Source: Gordonia sediminis (GTDB taxonomy: Bacteria; Actinomycetota; Actinomycetes; Mycobacteriales; Mycobacteriaceae). Taken from it: a stretch of DNA of 64,000 nt. Below the pieces are notes generated by a model that saw only the letters and a program-made list of their open reading frames with translations, was not told where the DNA came from and did not search any database. Positions within the stretch are counted from its first letter, which is position 1. Every line of letters begins with the position of its first letter. The translations under genes and the position numbers were made by a program. Positions 33,588 through 42,579 of the stretch are shown here, in pieces. The DNA is taken from positions 310,001 to 374,000 of the forward strand of contig RZUM01000005.1 in the NCBI GenBank assembly GCA_004193205.1, written 5' to 3'.

Positions 33588-33636
33588 CGTGCCCGGGCCC
33601 ACGATCCGTCCCCCTGATCGCTGAGATCCCACATCG

Positions 33637-35142
33637 ATGTCGACCCTTGCCGATCTGCTCGCCGAGCACACCACCGTGTCCGACGCCGCCGCCGGACACC
33701 TGCAGCGCCTGGTTGCCGAATGGCAGCTGCTCGCTGACCTCTCGTTCGCCGATCTGCTGCTGTCGGTGCGCACCGAGAACGGTGCGATGATCACCGTCGC
33801 CCAATGCCGGCCCAACACCGCCTCGACGGTGTTCGCGCGTGACGAGGTGGGCGCGGTCGCCGACGACACGGTGCGACCACAGCTGGAACGGGCGCTCACC
33901 GCCGGCACTGTCCTGCGCGACGAGGACCCACAGTGGATCGGTACGCTCGCGATCCGACGGGAGGCGGTGCCCGTCGGGTTCGACGAGGGCACCGAGGCCA
34001 TCGCGGTCCTGTCACGTGCGGTCGACCTGACGCACCCGCGGCTCCCGTCGCCGCTGGAACTGGCCTACCAGGACTCCGCCAACGATCTGTGTCAGATGGT
34101 CGCCGACGGCACGTTCCCACGGCAGGAAGGCAACCCGCGCGGCCTGTCGACACCGCGCGCCGGGGACGGCTTCGTCCGCGTCGACGAGAACGCCATGGTG
34201 GTGTACGCGAGTCCCAACGCACTGTCGGCGTTTCACCGTATGGGCTGGAACTCGGAACTGAACAACACCCGGTTGTCGAAGGTGACGGCCTCGTTGTTGA
34301 CCGATCCCTTCGTGTCCGAGGACGTCGCGATGATGATCGATGCGGCTGCGGGCGTCGCGACGGTGCCGGCCGGCCCATACCGCGACGTGGGGATGCGGAT
34401 GGAGGCCGACGCGCGGCGGGCGACGGTGCTGATCCGGGCGGTGCCGCTGCGTCCGCGCGGCGTCAGCACCGGCGCGGTGGTCCTCATCCGCGACGTCACC
34501 GAGGTCAAGCGACGCGACCTGGCCCTCATCAGCAAGGACGCGACGATCCGCGAGATCCATCACCGGGTGAAGAACAACCTGCAGTCCGTGTCGGCACTGC
34601 TCCGTCTGCAGGCCCGAAGGACCACGAACCCCGAGGCGCGCGGGGCGCTCACCGAGGCCGTACGCCGGGTCGCATCGATCGCACTGGTCCACGAGCTGCT
34701 CTCCGGCAGTGTCGACGAGGAGGTCGACCTCGACGAGGTGGTCGACCGTTTGGTCCCCATCCTGGTGGACGTCGCATCGGGTGACACACCGGTGACGGTG
34801 CGTCGCCGCGACCGCCTCGGTGTGCTGTCCGCGGAACTCGCGATGCCGCTGGTGATGGTGCTGACCGAACTGATCCAGAACGCGATCGAGCACGGTTTCG
34901 CCGGTACACAGAACGACAGCGAGATCGAGATCGTCGCCGACCGTGATGTCCGTCAGGTGCGGATCACGGTCCGCGACAACGGCTCCGGCTTACCCGACGG
35001 GTTCGATCCGGCCGCGTCCGATCGCCTCGGGCTGCAGATCGTGCAGACCCTCGTGTCGATCGAACTCGGCGGCACCATCACCATGGGCCCCAACCCGTCG
35101 GGTCGGGGCACCGAGGTGAGTGTGGTGTTCCCGTCGCGGTGA
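33637..35142 (+). CDS. pdtaS: sensor histidine kinase PdtaS
   Basis: A 501-residue cytosolic histidine kinase. Order: GAF domain (about 10-150), PAS domain (about 180-290), HisKA_2 with REIHHRVKNNLQSVSALLRL (phosphoacceptor His at 308/309), and a HATPase domain with LTELIQNAIEHGF (N box), RDNGSGLP (G1) and SDRLGLQIV (G2). There is no membrane segment. In mycobacteria PdtaS phosphorylates PdtaR, an ANTAR RNA-binding antiterminator encoded elsewhere, and senses metals and nitric oxide. It lies 49 bp after the biotin-carrier gene. Confidence 0.93.
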   Translation: MSTLADLLAEHTTVSDAAAGHLQRLVAEWQLLADLSFADLLLSVRTENGAMITVAQCRPNTASTVFARDEVGAVADDTVRPQLERALTAGTVLRDEDPQWIGTLAIRREAVPVGFDEGTEAIAVLSRAVDLTHPRLPSPLELAYQDSANDLCQMVADGTFPRQEGNPRGLSTPRAGDGFVRVDENAMVVYASPNALSAFHRMGWNSELNNTRLSKVTASLLTDPFVSEDVAMMIDAAAGVATVPAGPYRDVGMRMEADARRATVLIRAVPLRPRGVSTGAVVLIRDVTEVKRRDLALISKDATIREIHHRVKNNLQSVSALLRLQARRTTNPEARGALTEAVRRVASIALVHELLSGSVDEEVDLDEVVDRLVPILVDVASGDTPVTVRRRDRLGVLSAELAMPLVMVLTELIQNAIEHGFAGTQNDSEIEIVADRDVRQVRITVRDNGSGLPDGFDPAASDRLGLQIVQTLVSIELGGTITMGPNPSGRGTEVSVVFPSR

Positions 35143-35250
35143 TCCCCCCGAAGTCCCCCGCAGTGGAGTACCCACGGTGATCGCCCGTGGATACCGACTC
35201 CCCGAATCCCCCCGAATGCTGTGGCACCGCACGAATCGTCGGTGCACAGA

Positions 35251-35282
35251 CGAAGAGACCCGGCCGGGGCCGGGTCTCTTCG
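35251..35282. terminator. bidirectional hairpin terminator
   Basis: A 14-bp perfect stem: CGAAGAGACCCGGC (35251-35264), loop CGGG, and the complement through 35282. It lies between the convergent pdtaS and whiB1 genes. Confidence 0.85.
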
Positions 35283-35312
35283 ATGCCGTTTCCGGCTGGG
35301 TCTCGGCCCCCC

Positions 35313-35567
35313 TTAGACGCTGCTCCGCGTTCGCGTGCGAGCCGTACGCCGCTTGAGCGCGCGCCGCTCGTCTTCGCTCATTCCACCCCAGACGCCTGCG
35401 TCCTGGCCGGACTCCAGCGCCCACGACAGGCACTCGGCCGTGACGGGGCAGCGTGCGCAGACGAGCTTCGCATCGGCGACCTGCGCGATGGCCGGGCCAC
35501 TGGTTCCCACCGGGAAGAACAGTTCCGGGTCTTCGTCGCGACAAATAGCCTTGTGACGCCAGTCCAT
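35313..35567 (-). CDS. whiB1: iron-sulfur regulator WhiB1
   Basis: An 84-residue Wbl protein. The [4Fe-4S] ligands are C9, C37, C40 and C46 (C-x27-C-x2-C-x5-C), and GVWGGMS is the sigma-binding turn. A basic C-terminus (RRALKRRTARTRTR) binds DNA. WhiB1 binds the primary sigma factor, reacts with nitric oxide and is essential in mycobacteria. The ATG at 35567 follows GAAGGAGAAGG. The upstream region has CRP-like palindromes, as reported for the M. tuberculosis gene. Confidence 0.95.
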   Translation of the reverse strand: MDWRHKAICRDEDPELFFPVGTSGPAIAQVADAKLVCARCPVTAECLSWALESGQDAGVWGGMSEDERRALKRRTARTRTRSSV

Positions 35568-35914
35568 TCCTTCTCCTTCAGGTGCTTGACGCACCACTCG
35601 ACAACTCCCATTACTGGTTTGTTGTGGCTGTAACCGCTAGTTCACGCGGACCCACCAAATGTTTCCGCACTGTTGCTTGTGAATACTTTCACGAATCCAG
35701 GCGAAGTCAATGGTCTTCCGTAACACGTGTGCAATATCACTGTGGTGTGATGGTTCCCGGAGGGGGTCCCTGCACTCGGCTGTTCACCGCTGTACTACAC
35801 TACCGGTCCGGCGGGCTGATGTCTCGGTAATTCCCCTGCTTGTCGTCTGAAACACCTGGTGGTGTTCACGTCACCGACGCTATCGTGTTACGCATGCCAC
35901 TCCGACGATGTTGA
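35568..35914. promoter_or_regulatory. whiB1 upstream region with two CRP-like sites
   Basis: A 347-bp non-coding region between whiB1 and an MFS gene. TGTGA-n6-TCACG at 35678-35693 matches the CRP consensus TGTGA-n6-TCACA at nine of ten positions. ATCAC-n6-GTGAT at 35736-35751 is a perfect palindrome. They lie 111-184 bp upstream of the whiB1 start. The region is less GC-rich than its surroundings. An ATG at 35894 opens a frame that stops at 35912. Confidence 0.55.
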
Positions 35915-35977
35915 TCTTCGTCACGCCGACTGATCGTCACCGCGTCCCTCGCGGCTCTCGCCGAGGACGCCATCCCG

Positions 35978-37291
35978 TTGTACCCGATCTATGCGGTGAT
36001 GTTCGCCGATCCGGTGTCCGGCGGTGGATTGTCGCCCCAGGCGATCTCGGGACTCTTCGTCATCTGGTCGCTGTGTACGTTCGCGTTCGAGATCCCCACC
36101 GGGCTGCTCGCCGACCGGATGTCGCGTCGATCGCTGCTGATGGCGGGGCCGTTGCTGACCGGGACGGGATTCGCCCTGTGGACCTGGTGCCCGTCGTTCG
36201 GCGCCTACGCGGCGGGTTTCGTGCTGTGGGCCGCCGGCTCGGCGCTGCGGTCGGGAACCATGCAGGCGTTGCTCTACGACACCCTCGCGGCGCGTGAACA
36301 GGCCCACCGATACGTCGCGCTCGCCGGGCGGGTACGCGCGATGGGTGCGGCGGGCATCCTGCTCGGGACCGTCCTGGCCGTCCCGCTGACCGCCTGGGGC
36401 GGATACCGGGCCGTCGGTCTCGCCAGCGTCGTCGCCTGCCTGCTGTGTTCGGCGGCGTCGGCACTGCTGCCGGAGGACGCCCCGCCGCGATGGCCACCAC
36501 CGGCCCCGGCGGACGGCACCGAGACCGAGAGCGACACCGACACGGAGAGCGACACCGACACGGAGAGCGACACCGACACGGAGAGCGACACCGACACGGA
36601 GAGCGACACCGGCACCGAGAGCGACACCGGCACCGAGAGCGACACCGGCACCGGGAGAGACAGCGCGACTGCCGCGGCGGGTGTTCGAGAGATTTTCTGC
36701 GCGGCGGTGCGCCGCGTCTACGGGACCCGCGCGGTGCGGCGGGTGTTCGTGCTGGTCGTCGCGTTGACCTGGGTCGGCGCGCTCGACGAGTATCTCCCGC
36801 TGCTCGCCGACGAACTGTGGCCCGGTGCCGGGGCGGCGACCGGCGTATCGGTCCTGATGGTGGTCGTCGCCGTCGGCGACATCGTCGGCGGTCACGCCGC
36901 CGCCCTGACCGACACCTCGACGATGCGACCCCGCCGACTCGGCAGCTGGCTGCTCGGCGGTGCCGGGGCGCTGGCCGCCGGTGCGATGGCCGGACATCCC
37001 GCCGGGATCGTGCTGGTCTCTTTCGCCTTCGCGGTGTTCGGGTGGTCGCTGGTGATCGCCGACGCGATGCTGCAGGATCACGTGCCTTCGCGATCCCGGG
37101 CGACGATCACGTCGATCGTCGGGGTCGGAGAGGAGATGGTGGCGATCGTCGCCTTCGGCGCGTGGGCGCTCGGCTCGCAGTGGTTGCCGCCGACGACGCT
37201 GTTCACCCTCGCCGCAGTGCCCTATCTGGCGATCTCGTTGCCGTTGCTGGTCTCGCGTGGCGCGACCACCGCGAGCGCGTCGCGACGATGA
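35978..37291 (+). CDS. MFS transporter with Ser-Asp repeat loop; start codon unclear
   Basis: A 437-residue MFS protein counted from a TTG at 35978. Helix 1 appears to begin earlier: codons 35930-35977 read LIVTASLAALAEDAIP, which joins YPIYAVMFADP smoothly, but no ATG, GTG or TTG occurs between there and the TGA at 35912. An ATG at 35894 is in frame beyond that TGA. Motif A is seen in GLLADRMSRRSLL. The loop between helices 6 and 7 holds a Thr/Glu/Ser/Asp repeat of 48 residues. The last 70 bp overlap the convergent lipid kinase gene. It may be intact with a CTG start, or have a damaged 5' end. Confidence 0.75.
   Translation: MYPIYAVMFADPVSGGGLSPQAISGLFVIWSLCTFAFEIPTGLLADRMSRRSLLMAGPLLTGTGFALWTWCPSFGAYAAGFVLWAAGSALRSGTMQALLYDTLAAREQAHRYVALAGRVRAMGAAGILLGTVLAVPLTAWGGYRAVGLASVVACLLCSAASALLPEDAPPRWPPPAPADGTETESDTDTESDTDTESDTDTESDTDTESDTGTESDTGTESDTGTGRDSATAAAGVREIFCAAVRRVYGTRAVRRVFVLVVALTWVGALDEYLPLLADELWPGAGAATGVSVLMVVVAVGDIVGGHAAALTDTSTMRPRRLGSWLLGGAGALAAGAMAGHPAGIVLVSFAFAVFGWSLVIADAMLQDHVPSRSRATITSIVGVGEEMVAIVAFGAWALGSQWLPPTTLFTLAAVPYLAISLPLLVSRGATTASASRR
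36515..36658 (+). repeat. 18-bp coding tandem repeat, 8 units
   Basis: Eight 18-bp units: one GGCACCGAGACCGAGAGC, four GACACCGACACGGAGAGC, and three of the form GACACCGGCACCGAGAGC, the last degenerate. Each encodes a six-residue unit of the type DTDTES or DTGTES. It lies in the central cytoplasmic loop of the MFS protein. The near-identity of the four middle units suggests recent copy-number change. Confidence 0.9.
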
Positions 37292-38187
37292 CCGAACTCC
37301 ACGACGGTGTGGGCGCCGATGTAGTCGCCGTCCATCTGGACGTCGATCGGCTCCTCGGCGCGGAACCGCACCCACTCGACGTCGTCGTCGCGGTAGAGGT
37401 GTCGGCCCTTGGGGCTGCGATGCGTGAGCAGTCGTGCGGCGAGTGGAAGATTGCGCGACACCGCGGTCGAGGTGGCCGCGAACAGGCCGAGACGGCTGTC
37501 GAAGTCGGTGGTCGGGTTGGTGCGGATCTCGTAGTTGCCGAGATAGGTCCATGGGCTGGTGTTGCTGACGAAACCGAAGCGGACGCCAGGGATCGGCTCG
37601 TGGTCGGGCACTTCGACGGTGAACGACGACGTGTTGCCCGCATGCCGCAGAAACGACATGATCGTCGTCCGCAGATACCGGGCAGGGGTGGCGGACTTGC
37701 CGGCGTGGCGCTTGTCCTCCATCGCGTGCACCACGATGGCGTCCATCCCCATGCCGGTGTTGAACAAGAACCACCGATCGGCGGTGTGGCCGAGCCCGAT
37801 GCTGCGGCATTCGCCGGCCTCGAGGAGCTCGATGAGCTGTGCGGTCGCGGCCAGGGGATCACCGACGATGCCGAGGGTGCGGGCGAAGACGTTGGCGCTG
37901 CCGCCCGGGATCACCCCGAGACGGGGCACGCGGCGGGGTGTCGGGATCGAACCGGGAGCACCGAGCAGGCCGTTGACCGCCTCGTTCACCGAACCGTCGC
38001 CGCCGTGCACCAGCACCACGTCCAACCCGTCGTCGGCGGCGCGCCGCGCCAACTCGCCGGCGTGGCCGCGGTGCGTGGTGTGTTCGACGTCGAGGTGGAA
38101 GCGCGAGCTGAGGGTATGCGCGAGCGCGTCGCGACCGGCCGGCGTGGTCGCGGTGGCGAACGGGTTGACGATGAGCAGCACGCGCAC
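37222..38187 (-). CDS. diacylglycerol kinase-family lipid kinase
   Basis: A 321-residue DAGK-catalytic-domain protein. VLLIVNPFA opens the fold, VLVHGGDGSVNEAVNGLLG is the GGDGT-type nucleotide loop (Ser for Thr), and LGVIPGGSANVFARTLG the second motif. The C-terminal beta-sandwich includes VQMDGDYIG. Members phosphorylate diacylglycerol, sphingosine-like or other lipids at the membrane surface. The GTG at 38187 gives VRVLLIVNPFA, the family's normal start; the frame runs further upstream without homology. The 3' end overlaps the MFS gene by 70 bp. Confidence 0.87.
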   Translation of the reverse strand: MRVLLIVNPFATATTPAGRDALAHTLSSRFHLDVEHTTHRGHAGELARRAADDGLDVVLVHGGDGSVNEAVNGLLGAPGSIPTPRRVPRLGVIPGGSANVFARTLGIVGDPLAATAQLIELLEAGECRSIGLGHTADRWFLFNTGMGMDAIVVHAMEDKRHAGKSATPARYLRTTIMSFLRHAGNTSSFTVEVPDHEPIPGVRFGFVSNTSPWTYLGNYEIRTNPTTDFDSRLGLFAATSTAVSRNLPLAARLLTHRSPKGRHLYRDDDVEWVRFRAEEPIDVQMDGDYIGAHTVVEFGHRRDALAVVAPRETSNGNEIAR

Positions 38188-38323
38188 GAGTCCCCACGAT
38201 ATGGGGTCCGGCTCTGTGACGCGCACCCCACCGTCGTGTCGGCCCGCGGGCGCGGGGCCGAGCGGCGCCGGACGGGCGCTCACCCATAGGGTGGAGCCGT
38301 GAGTGATCTGGTGGGGTGTCCAC

Positions 38324-38764
38324 ATGGCGGGTGGTGATTCCCGGCGGCCGCCGGCGACGATCCGGGCGGCCGGGGCGGTCACCGCGCTCGAGGGGGCCAT
38401 CGCGGTCGTCGTCGCAGTGATCCTGGCCATCCGCGAGGCTTCCGGTCATCGCGAGGCAGCGATCAGCGGGTACGGCACCGCGGCCTGGTTCGGGATCATC
38501 GGCGGGGGCGTGCTGCTCGGCGGAATCGCCCTGCTCGCCGGTCGTCGCTGGGGACGCGCGATCGCGGTGGTCGCGCAGATCCTGCTCCTGCCGGTCGCCT
38601 ACGCATTGCTCACCGACAGCCATCAGCCCTGGTTCGGCGTCCCCCTGGGTATCGCCGCGATTGGCGTGTTGGTCGCGATGTTCAGTCCCGCGTCCACCCA
38701 CTGGCTCGCGGGGGAGTACGGGTCCGACGACCCCGCCGACGGCGGGTCACGGGCGCGGCGGTGA
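38324..38764 (+). CDS. four-helix integral membrane protein
   Basis: A 146-residue membrane protein with about four hydrophobic segments: residues 17-36 (ALEGAIAVVVAVILAI), 52-72, 81-101 and 106-126. The C-terminus is polar with Asp and Arg. It corresponds by position to Rv3217c of M. tuberculosis. No function is known. The ATG at 38324 is used; a GTG at 38303 is in frame. It lies 76 bp upstream of the ParA-like gene. Confidence 0.7.
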   Translation: MAGGDSRRPPATIRAAGAVTALEGAIAVVVAVILAIREASGHREAAISGYGTAAWFGIIGGGVLLGGIALLAGRRWGRAIAVVAQILLLPVAYALLTDSHQPWFGVPLGIAAIGVLVAMFSPASTHWLAGEYGSDDPADGGSRARR

Positions 38765-38840
38765 CCTCCGATGTCGGTCCGGCAGACCAGCCGTGTGTGC
38801 TAACTCCGACGGGAGGCCCGATGGGTCGTACAGTGTTGCC

Positions 38841-39632
38841 ATGACCCGCAAGCTCGCCGTCGCGAATCAGAAAGGTGGGGTCGCCAAGACCACCACCGTG
38901 GCGTCACTCGGGGCGGCCTTGGCCGACCTCGACGTGTCGGTGCTCGTCGTCGATCTCGATCCCCAAGGCTGCCTTACCTTTTCGCTCGGACATGACCCCG
39001 ACCAGCTCGAGGTGTCGGTCCACGATGTGCTCCTCGGCGACGAGGAGATCGCCGACGTCCTCCTCGACACTGAGGACAACGTCACGTTGCTGCCGGCGAC
39101 CATCGACCTCGCGGGCGCCGAGGCGCTGCTGCTGATGCGTCCGGGCCGCGAATATGCGCTCAAGAGGGCGTTGGCCGAGGTCGCAGAGGACTACGATGTC
39201 GTCCTCATCGACTGCCCGCCGTCGTTGGGGGTGCTCACGCTCAACGGTCTGACCGCCGCCGACGAGGTGATCGTGCCGCTGCAGTGCGAGACGCTCGCGC
39301 ACCGCGGTGTCGGACAGCTGCTGCGCACCGTCCGGGAGGTTCAGCAGATCACCAACCCGGAACTTGCGATGTTGGGGGCGGCGGCCACGCTCTTCGACGC
39401 GCGCACCACCCACAGCCGCGACGTGCTCTCCGACGTCACCGACCGCTACGAGCTCCCGGTGCTCGACCCGCCCATCCCGCGCACGGTGCGGTTCGCCGAG
39501 GCGTCGGCTTCCGGGTCGTCGGTGATGCGGGGTCGAAAGAACAAGGGCGCCAACGCGTATCGCAGTCTCGCCGAGAACCTCTGGAAGCATTGGGACGCCG
39601 GCGAACCGGTGCGTACGTTCGAACCGTCCTGA
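38841..39632 (+). CDS. ParA/Soj-family ATPase
   Basis: A 263-residue deviant Walker P-loop ATPase. KGGVAKTTT (about residues 11-19) is the deviant Walker A with its signature Lys, VLVVDLDPQG is Walker A', and VLIDCPPSLG is Walker B. No ParB gene or parS-like site is next to it, so it is not the main chromosome-partition pair. The M. tuberculosis counterpart is the ParA-related Rv3213c. It may place another cell component at a pole or nucleoid. Confidence 0.9.
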   Translation: MTRKLAVANQKGGVAKTTTVASLGAALADLDVSVLVVDLDPQGCLTFSLGHDPDQLEVSVHDVLLGDEEIADVLLDTEDNVTLLPATIDLAGAEALLLMRPGREYALKRALAEVAEDYDVVLIDCPPSLGVLTLNGLTAADEVIVPLQCETLAHRGVGQLLRTVREVQQITNPELAMLGAAATLFDARTTHSRDVLSDVTDRYELPVLDPPIPRTVRFAEASASGSSVMRGRKNKGANAYRSLAENLWKHWDAGEPVRTFEPS

Positions 39633-39651
39633 TCCGTGCGGCGACGGCCGG

Positions 39652-40932
39652 TCAGGACGCGCCGAGCGCCTGGACCGTCGAACCCCACTGTTCGACGACC
39701 GTGCCGCCGAGCGTCCGGAGGGTGACCGGCGCGTCACCGCGGCCGTCGCGGGGCACCGCGATCGTCCGGATCTCGCGGCCCGTGGCCGCGTCGCGGACGC
39801 TGATGCCGTCGGGGATCGGCAGCAACAACTGTCCGCCCATGGTGTCGCCGGACCCGATGGTGCCGGGCACCTGGTAGATCGGGCGCAACGTCCGGGACTC
39901 GAGGATGACGGTGGATTTTCCGGTGAAGTAGCTGGTCAACCCATCGGCCGTGACCACTGGGGGCCCAGCGGGCGCAGACGGATCGCCGGCGACGAGATTG
40001 GTGGCCGACGGCACGCCGTCGGTGGAGAATCGTCGGATCGACGGCGTCCGGGACCCGCTCGGGGCGTCGGATGCCGGTGAAGGTGGATCGGCGCCTCCGT
40101 CGTAGACGGCGATACCCGAACTCCCCATCGCCACCAGAACCGGGGGCGGTCCGGCAGTGCCCTCGGTGATCAACGACGACCCGTACTGCTGTACCTTCTC
40201 GTCGTCGTCGAGGACCGCGCCGAGCACCGTCAGCCGGTACCCGGTGTCGCGGTCACAACGCTCGATGACCGCGACCCGATCGCCGCCCAACGCCGACGAG
40301 TACAACCGGCATCCGGTGCGGCCGGGCTGCACGTCCGGTTTGACCGGCGCGTCGACCCTCCCGTACTCGATGCCCCGGACGAGATTGGATCCCCACGTCT
40401 CGAGTCGTGTCGGGCCTTGGGACACAACGTATCCCGCGTCCGCCGACAGCGCGACGTGGTCATCGGCGTCGCTGCTGCGCGCACCCACCCGCTGCCCGGA
40501 CGATCCGTCGAGCGCGGTGACCTCCGAGCATCCGCGGGAATTGCGATAGACCGCGAGGACCGAGTTGGTGCCGGTCGGCCACGCGGCGAGCGCCGCGCAC
40601 AACGACAGGTTGCGCCGATAGTGCCAGAGCTCGTCACCGGTCGCCGGGTCGTGGCCCACGACCTCGCCGTCGGCGGCGGTCACCACCATCGAACGCGCGA
40701 GAGACGGACCGGAAGTCGCCGTGGAACGCGCTCGCCAGGCCACCGCCAGCCGCTCGGGCACCGTGGTGGCGGGCGCCACGTCGGCCGCCGGCCGGGCCGA
40801 CTGCGCGCTGTCGGTGTGTCGGACCGGGCTCTTCGCCCAGACCACCAGGGCGGCGACGGCGAGCACCACGACGATCGCGGCACTCACCGCGAGATCGACC
40901 CTGGTACGTCGCTCAGGACGGAGTGTGCCCAC
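39652..40932 (-). CDS. membrane-anchored beta-propeller (PQQ-like) protein
   Basis: A 426-residue protein with one membrane segment at residues 15-34 (VSAAIVVVLAVAALVVWAK) and a long outside domain. The repeated blades contain G-x-x-L-W or similar, such as GHDPATGDELWHYRR, ALDGSSGQRVG and VRDAATGREIRTI, which indicates a PQQ-like beta propeller. Four Cys may form disulfides. It corresponds by position to Rv3212. A role in envelope assembly or division is possible; none is established here. It is 12 bp downstream of the RhlE gene. Confidence 0.75.
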   Translation of the reverse strand: MGTLRPERRTRVDLAVSAAIVVVLAVAALVVWAKSPVRHTDSAQSARPAADVAPATTVPERLAVAWRARSTATSGPSLARSMVVTAADGEVVGHDPATGDELWHYRRNLSLCAALAAWPTGTNSVLAVYRNSRGCSEVTALDGSSGQRVGARSSDADDHVALSADAGYVVSQGPTRLETWGSNLVRGIEYGRVDAPVKPDVQPGRTGCRLYSSALGGDRVAVIERCDRDTGYRLTVLGAVLDDDEKVQQYGSSLITEGTAGPPPVLVAMGSSGIAVYDGGADPPSPASDAPSGSRTPSIRRFSTDGVPSATNLVAGDPSAPAGPPVVTADGLTSYFTGKSTVILESRTLRPIYQVPGTIGSGDTMGGQLLLPIPDGISVRDAATGREIRTIAVPRDGRGDAPVTLRTLGGTVVEQWGSTVQALGAS

Positions 40933-40944
40933 GCCCGGTGTCGC

Positions 40945-42579
40945 TCACTCGGCGCTCGAGACGGTGGTCGTCTCCTCGGCGCGATGCTCCGACGACGATC
41001 CGTTGCGCTTCGCGCCGCCCCGCCGACGGCGACGGCGACGCGGCTTGTCGCTGCCGGTCTCCGACGACGCATCCGAAGATGTGTCGGACGGGGCGTCGGC
41101 AGCCTGCGCAGATCCGGCCGCGTCGTCGGCCGGCGTGGTGGTCGGATCGGCGCCGGCGTCAGACGCCTCGACCGGCTTGCCACCGCGGGTGCGGCGTCGC
41201 GACCGGTCCGACTTCGGACGCTCGGCCCGCTCCCGCCGACGTTCGCCCTTCTCGGCGTCGCCCGACTCGCGCTTCGGCGCGGCGATCCGACCGGTCGCCG
41301 ACTCCGGGATGCCGAGGTCGGTGCGGAGGTTCTCGGAGGTCGAGTAGGTTTCCACCGGCTCCGGGACACCGAGGCCGAGTGCGGTGTTGATCAGTTCCCA
41401 GCGATGCAGTTCGTCCCAGTCGACCAGGGTGATCGCCGTGCCGGTGCGGCCGGCACGGCCGGTCCGGCCGATGCGGTGGATGTAGGTCTTGTCGTCGTCG
41501 GGGCACTGGTAGTTGATGACGTGGGTGACGTCGTCGATGTCGATGCCGCGGGCGGCCACGTCGGTGGCCACCAGGACGTCGATGTCGCCGTTGCGGAATC
41601 GCTTGAGCGCCTTCTCCCGGGCTATCTGGCCGAGGTCACCGTGCACCGCGCCGACGGAGAAACCGCGCTCGCCGAGATCGTCGGCGACCTTCTGCGCCGT
41701 GCGCTTGGTGCGGGTGAAGATCATCGTCGCGCCGCGACCGTCGGCCTGCAGGATGCGTGCGACGAGTTCGGCCTTGTCCAATGCGTGCGCACGGTAGACG
41801 TGCTGGGTGGTGCGTTCGTGCACTGCGGAGTCGTTGGCGTGCTCGGCGCGGATGTGCGTCGGGCGGTGCAGGAACGTGCGGGCCAGGGTGACGATGGGGC
41901 CGGGCATCGTCGCCGAGAACAGCATGGTCTGGCGCGGGGTCGGCAGCGACGCCATGATGCGTTCGATGTCGGGCAGGAACCCGAGGTCGAGCATCTCGTC
42001 GGCCTCGTCGAGGACGAGGATGGCGACCTTGCCGAGGATGAGGTGTCCCTGCTGAGCGAGGTCGAGGAGGCGGCCCGGGGTGCCGACGACGACGTCGACA
42101 CCGGACTGCAGCTCGGCGATCTGTGATTCGTAGGGGCGGCCGCCGTAGATCGAGGTGATCTTCAGCGGGCGGATGCTCCCGGCGACGGTCACGTCCAGCT
42201 TGCGCGCGGCGACCTCGAGGTCACCGGTCACCTGCAGGCAGAGTTCGCGGGTCGGCACGATCACCAGCGCGCGCGGCGTGTTGTCGAGCGCGCGGAGTCC
42301 GGACTCCTCGGCGTGGACGAGCCGGTGCAGCAGCGGCACGCCGAACCCGAAGGTCTTGCCCATACCGGTTCGGGCCTGGCCGATGAGGTCGTCACCGGCC
42401 AGGGCCAGCGGCAGCGTGAGTTCCTGGATCGCGAAGGTGTGGGTCTTGCCGTCGTCGGCGAGGGCCGCGACGATGCGGTCGTCGACACCGAGTTCGGCGA
42501 AGGTGGGGGAGGTGTGGGTCTCGTCGACGACCGTCGTCTGCACGTCGTCGGTACCGGTGTTCGTCCCTGTATCGGTCAT
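40945..42579 (-). CDS. rhlE: DEAD-box RNA helicase RhlE-like
   Basis: A 544-residue ATP-dependent RNA helicase. Motifs in order: Q motif (FAELGVDDRIVAAL), ARTGMGKT (I), PTRELC (Ia), TPGRLL (Ib), DEAD (II), SATM (III), VATDVAARGIDI (V) and HRIGRTGRAGR (VI). The C-terminal 130 residues are a disordered tail rich in Arg, Ser and Asp, with an RRRRRRRGG stretch for RNA binding. It acts in RNA decay, ribosome assembly or cold adaptation. The ATG at 42579 gives the shortest N-terminus with the Q motif. Upstream sequence to 42847 is non-coding. Confidence 0.93.
   Translation of the reverse strand: MTDTGTNTGTDDVQTTVVDETHTSPTFAELGVDDRIVAALADDGKTHTFAIQELTLPLALAGDDLIGQARTGMGKTFGFGVPLLHRLVHAEESGLRALDNTPRALVIVPTRELCLQVTGDLEVAARKLDVTVAGSIRPLKITSIYGGRPYESQIAELQSGVDVVVGTPGRLLDLAQQGHLILGKVAILVLDEADEMLDLGFLPDIERIMASLPTPRQTMLFSATMPGPIVTLARTFLHRPTHIRAEHANDSAVHERTTQHVYRAHALDKAELVARILQADGRGATMIFTRTKRTAQKVADDLGERGFSVGAVHGDLGQIAREKALKRFRNGDIDVLVATDVAARGIDIDDVTHVINYQCPDDDKTYIHRIGRTGRAGRTGTAITLVDWDELHRWELINTALGLGVPEPVETYSTSENLRTDLGIPESATGRIAAPKRESGDAEKGERRRERAERPKSDRSRRRTRGGKPVEASDAGADPTTTPADDAAGSAQAADAPSDTSSDASSETGSDKPRRRRRRRGGAKRNGSSSEHRAEETTTVSSAE

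Noticed and set aside
36515-36658. Possible CRISPR array
   Set aside because: Units are directly adjacent without spacers, are in frame and encode a protein loop.
35921-37810. A 629-codon antisense frame across the MFS repeat and lipid kinase gene
   Set aside because: It crosses two genes with clear motifs, and its repeat residues are merely the antisense of the 18-bp repeat.
38841-39632. Chromosome partition locus (parA of parABS)
   Set aside because: No parB gene, parS palindrome or replication-origin genes are adjacent; synteny points to the ParA-related protein near rhlE.
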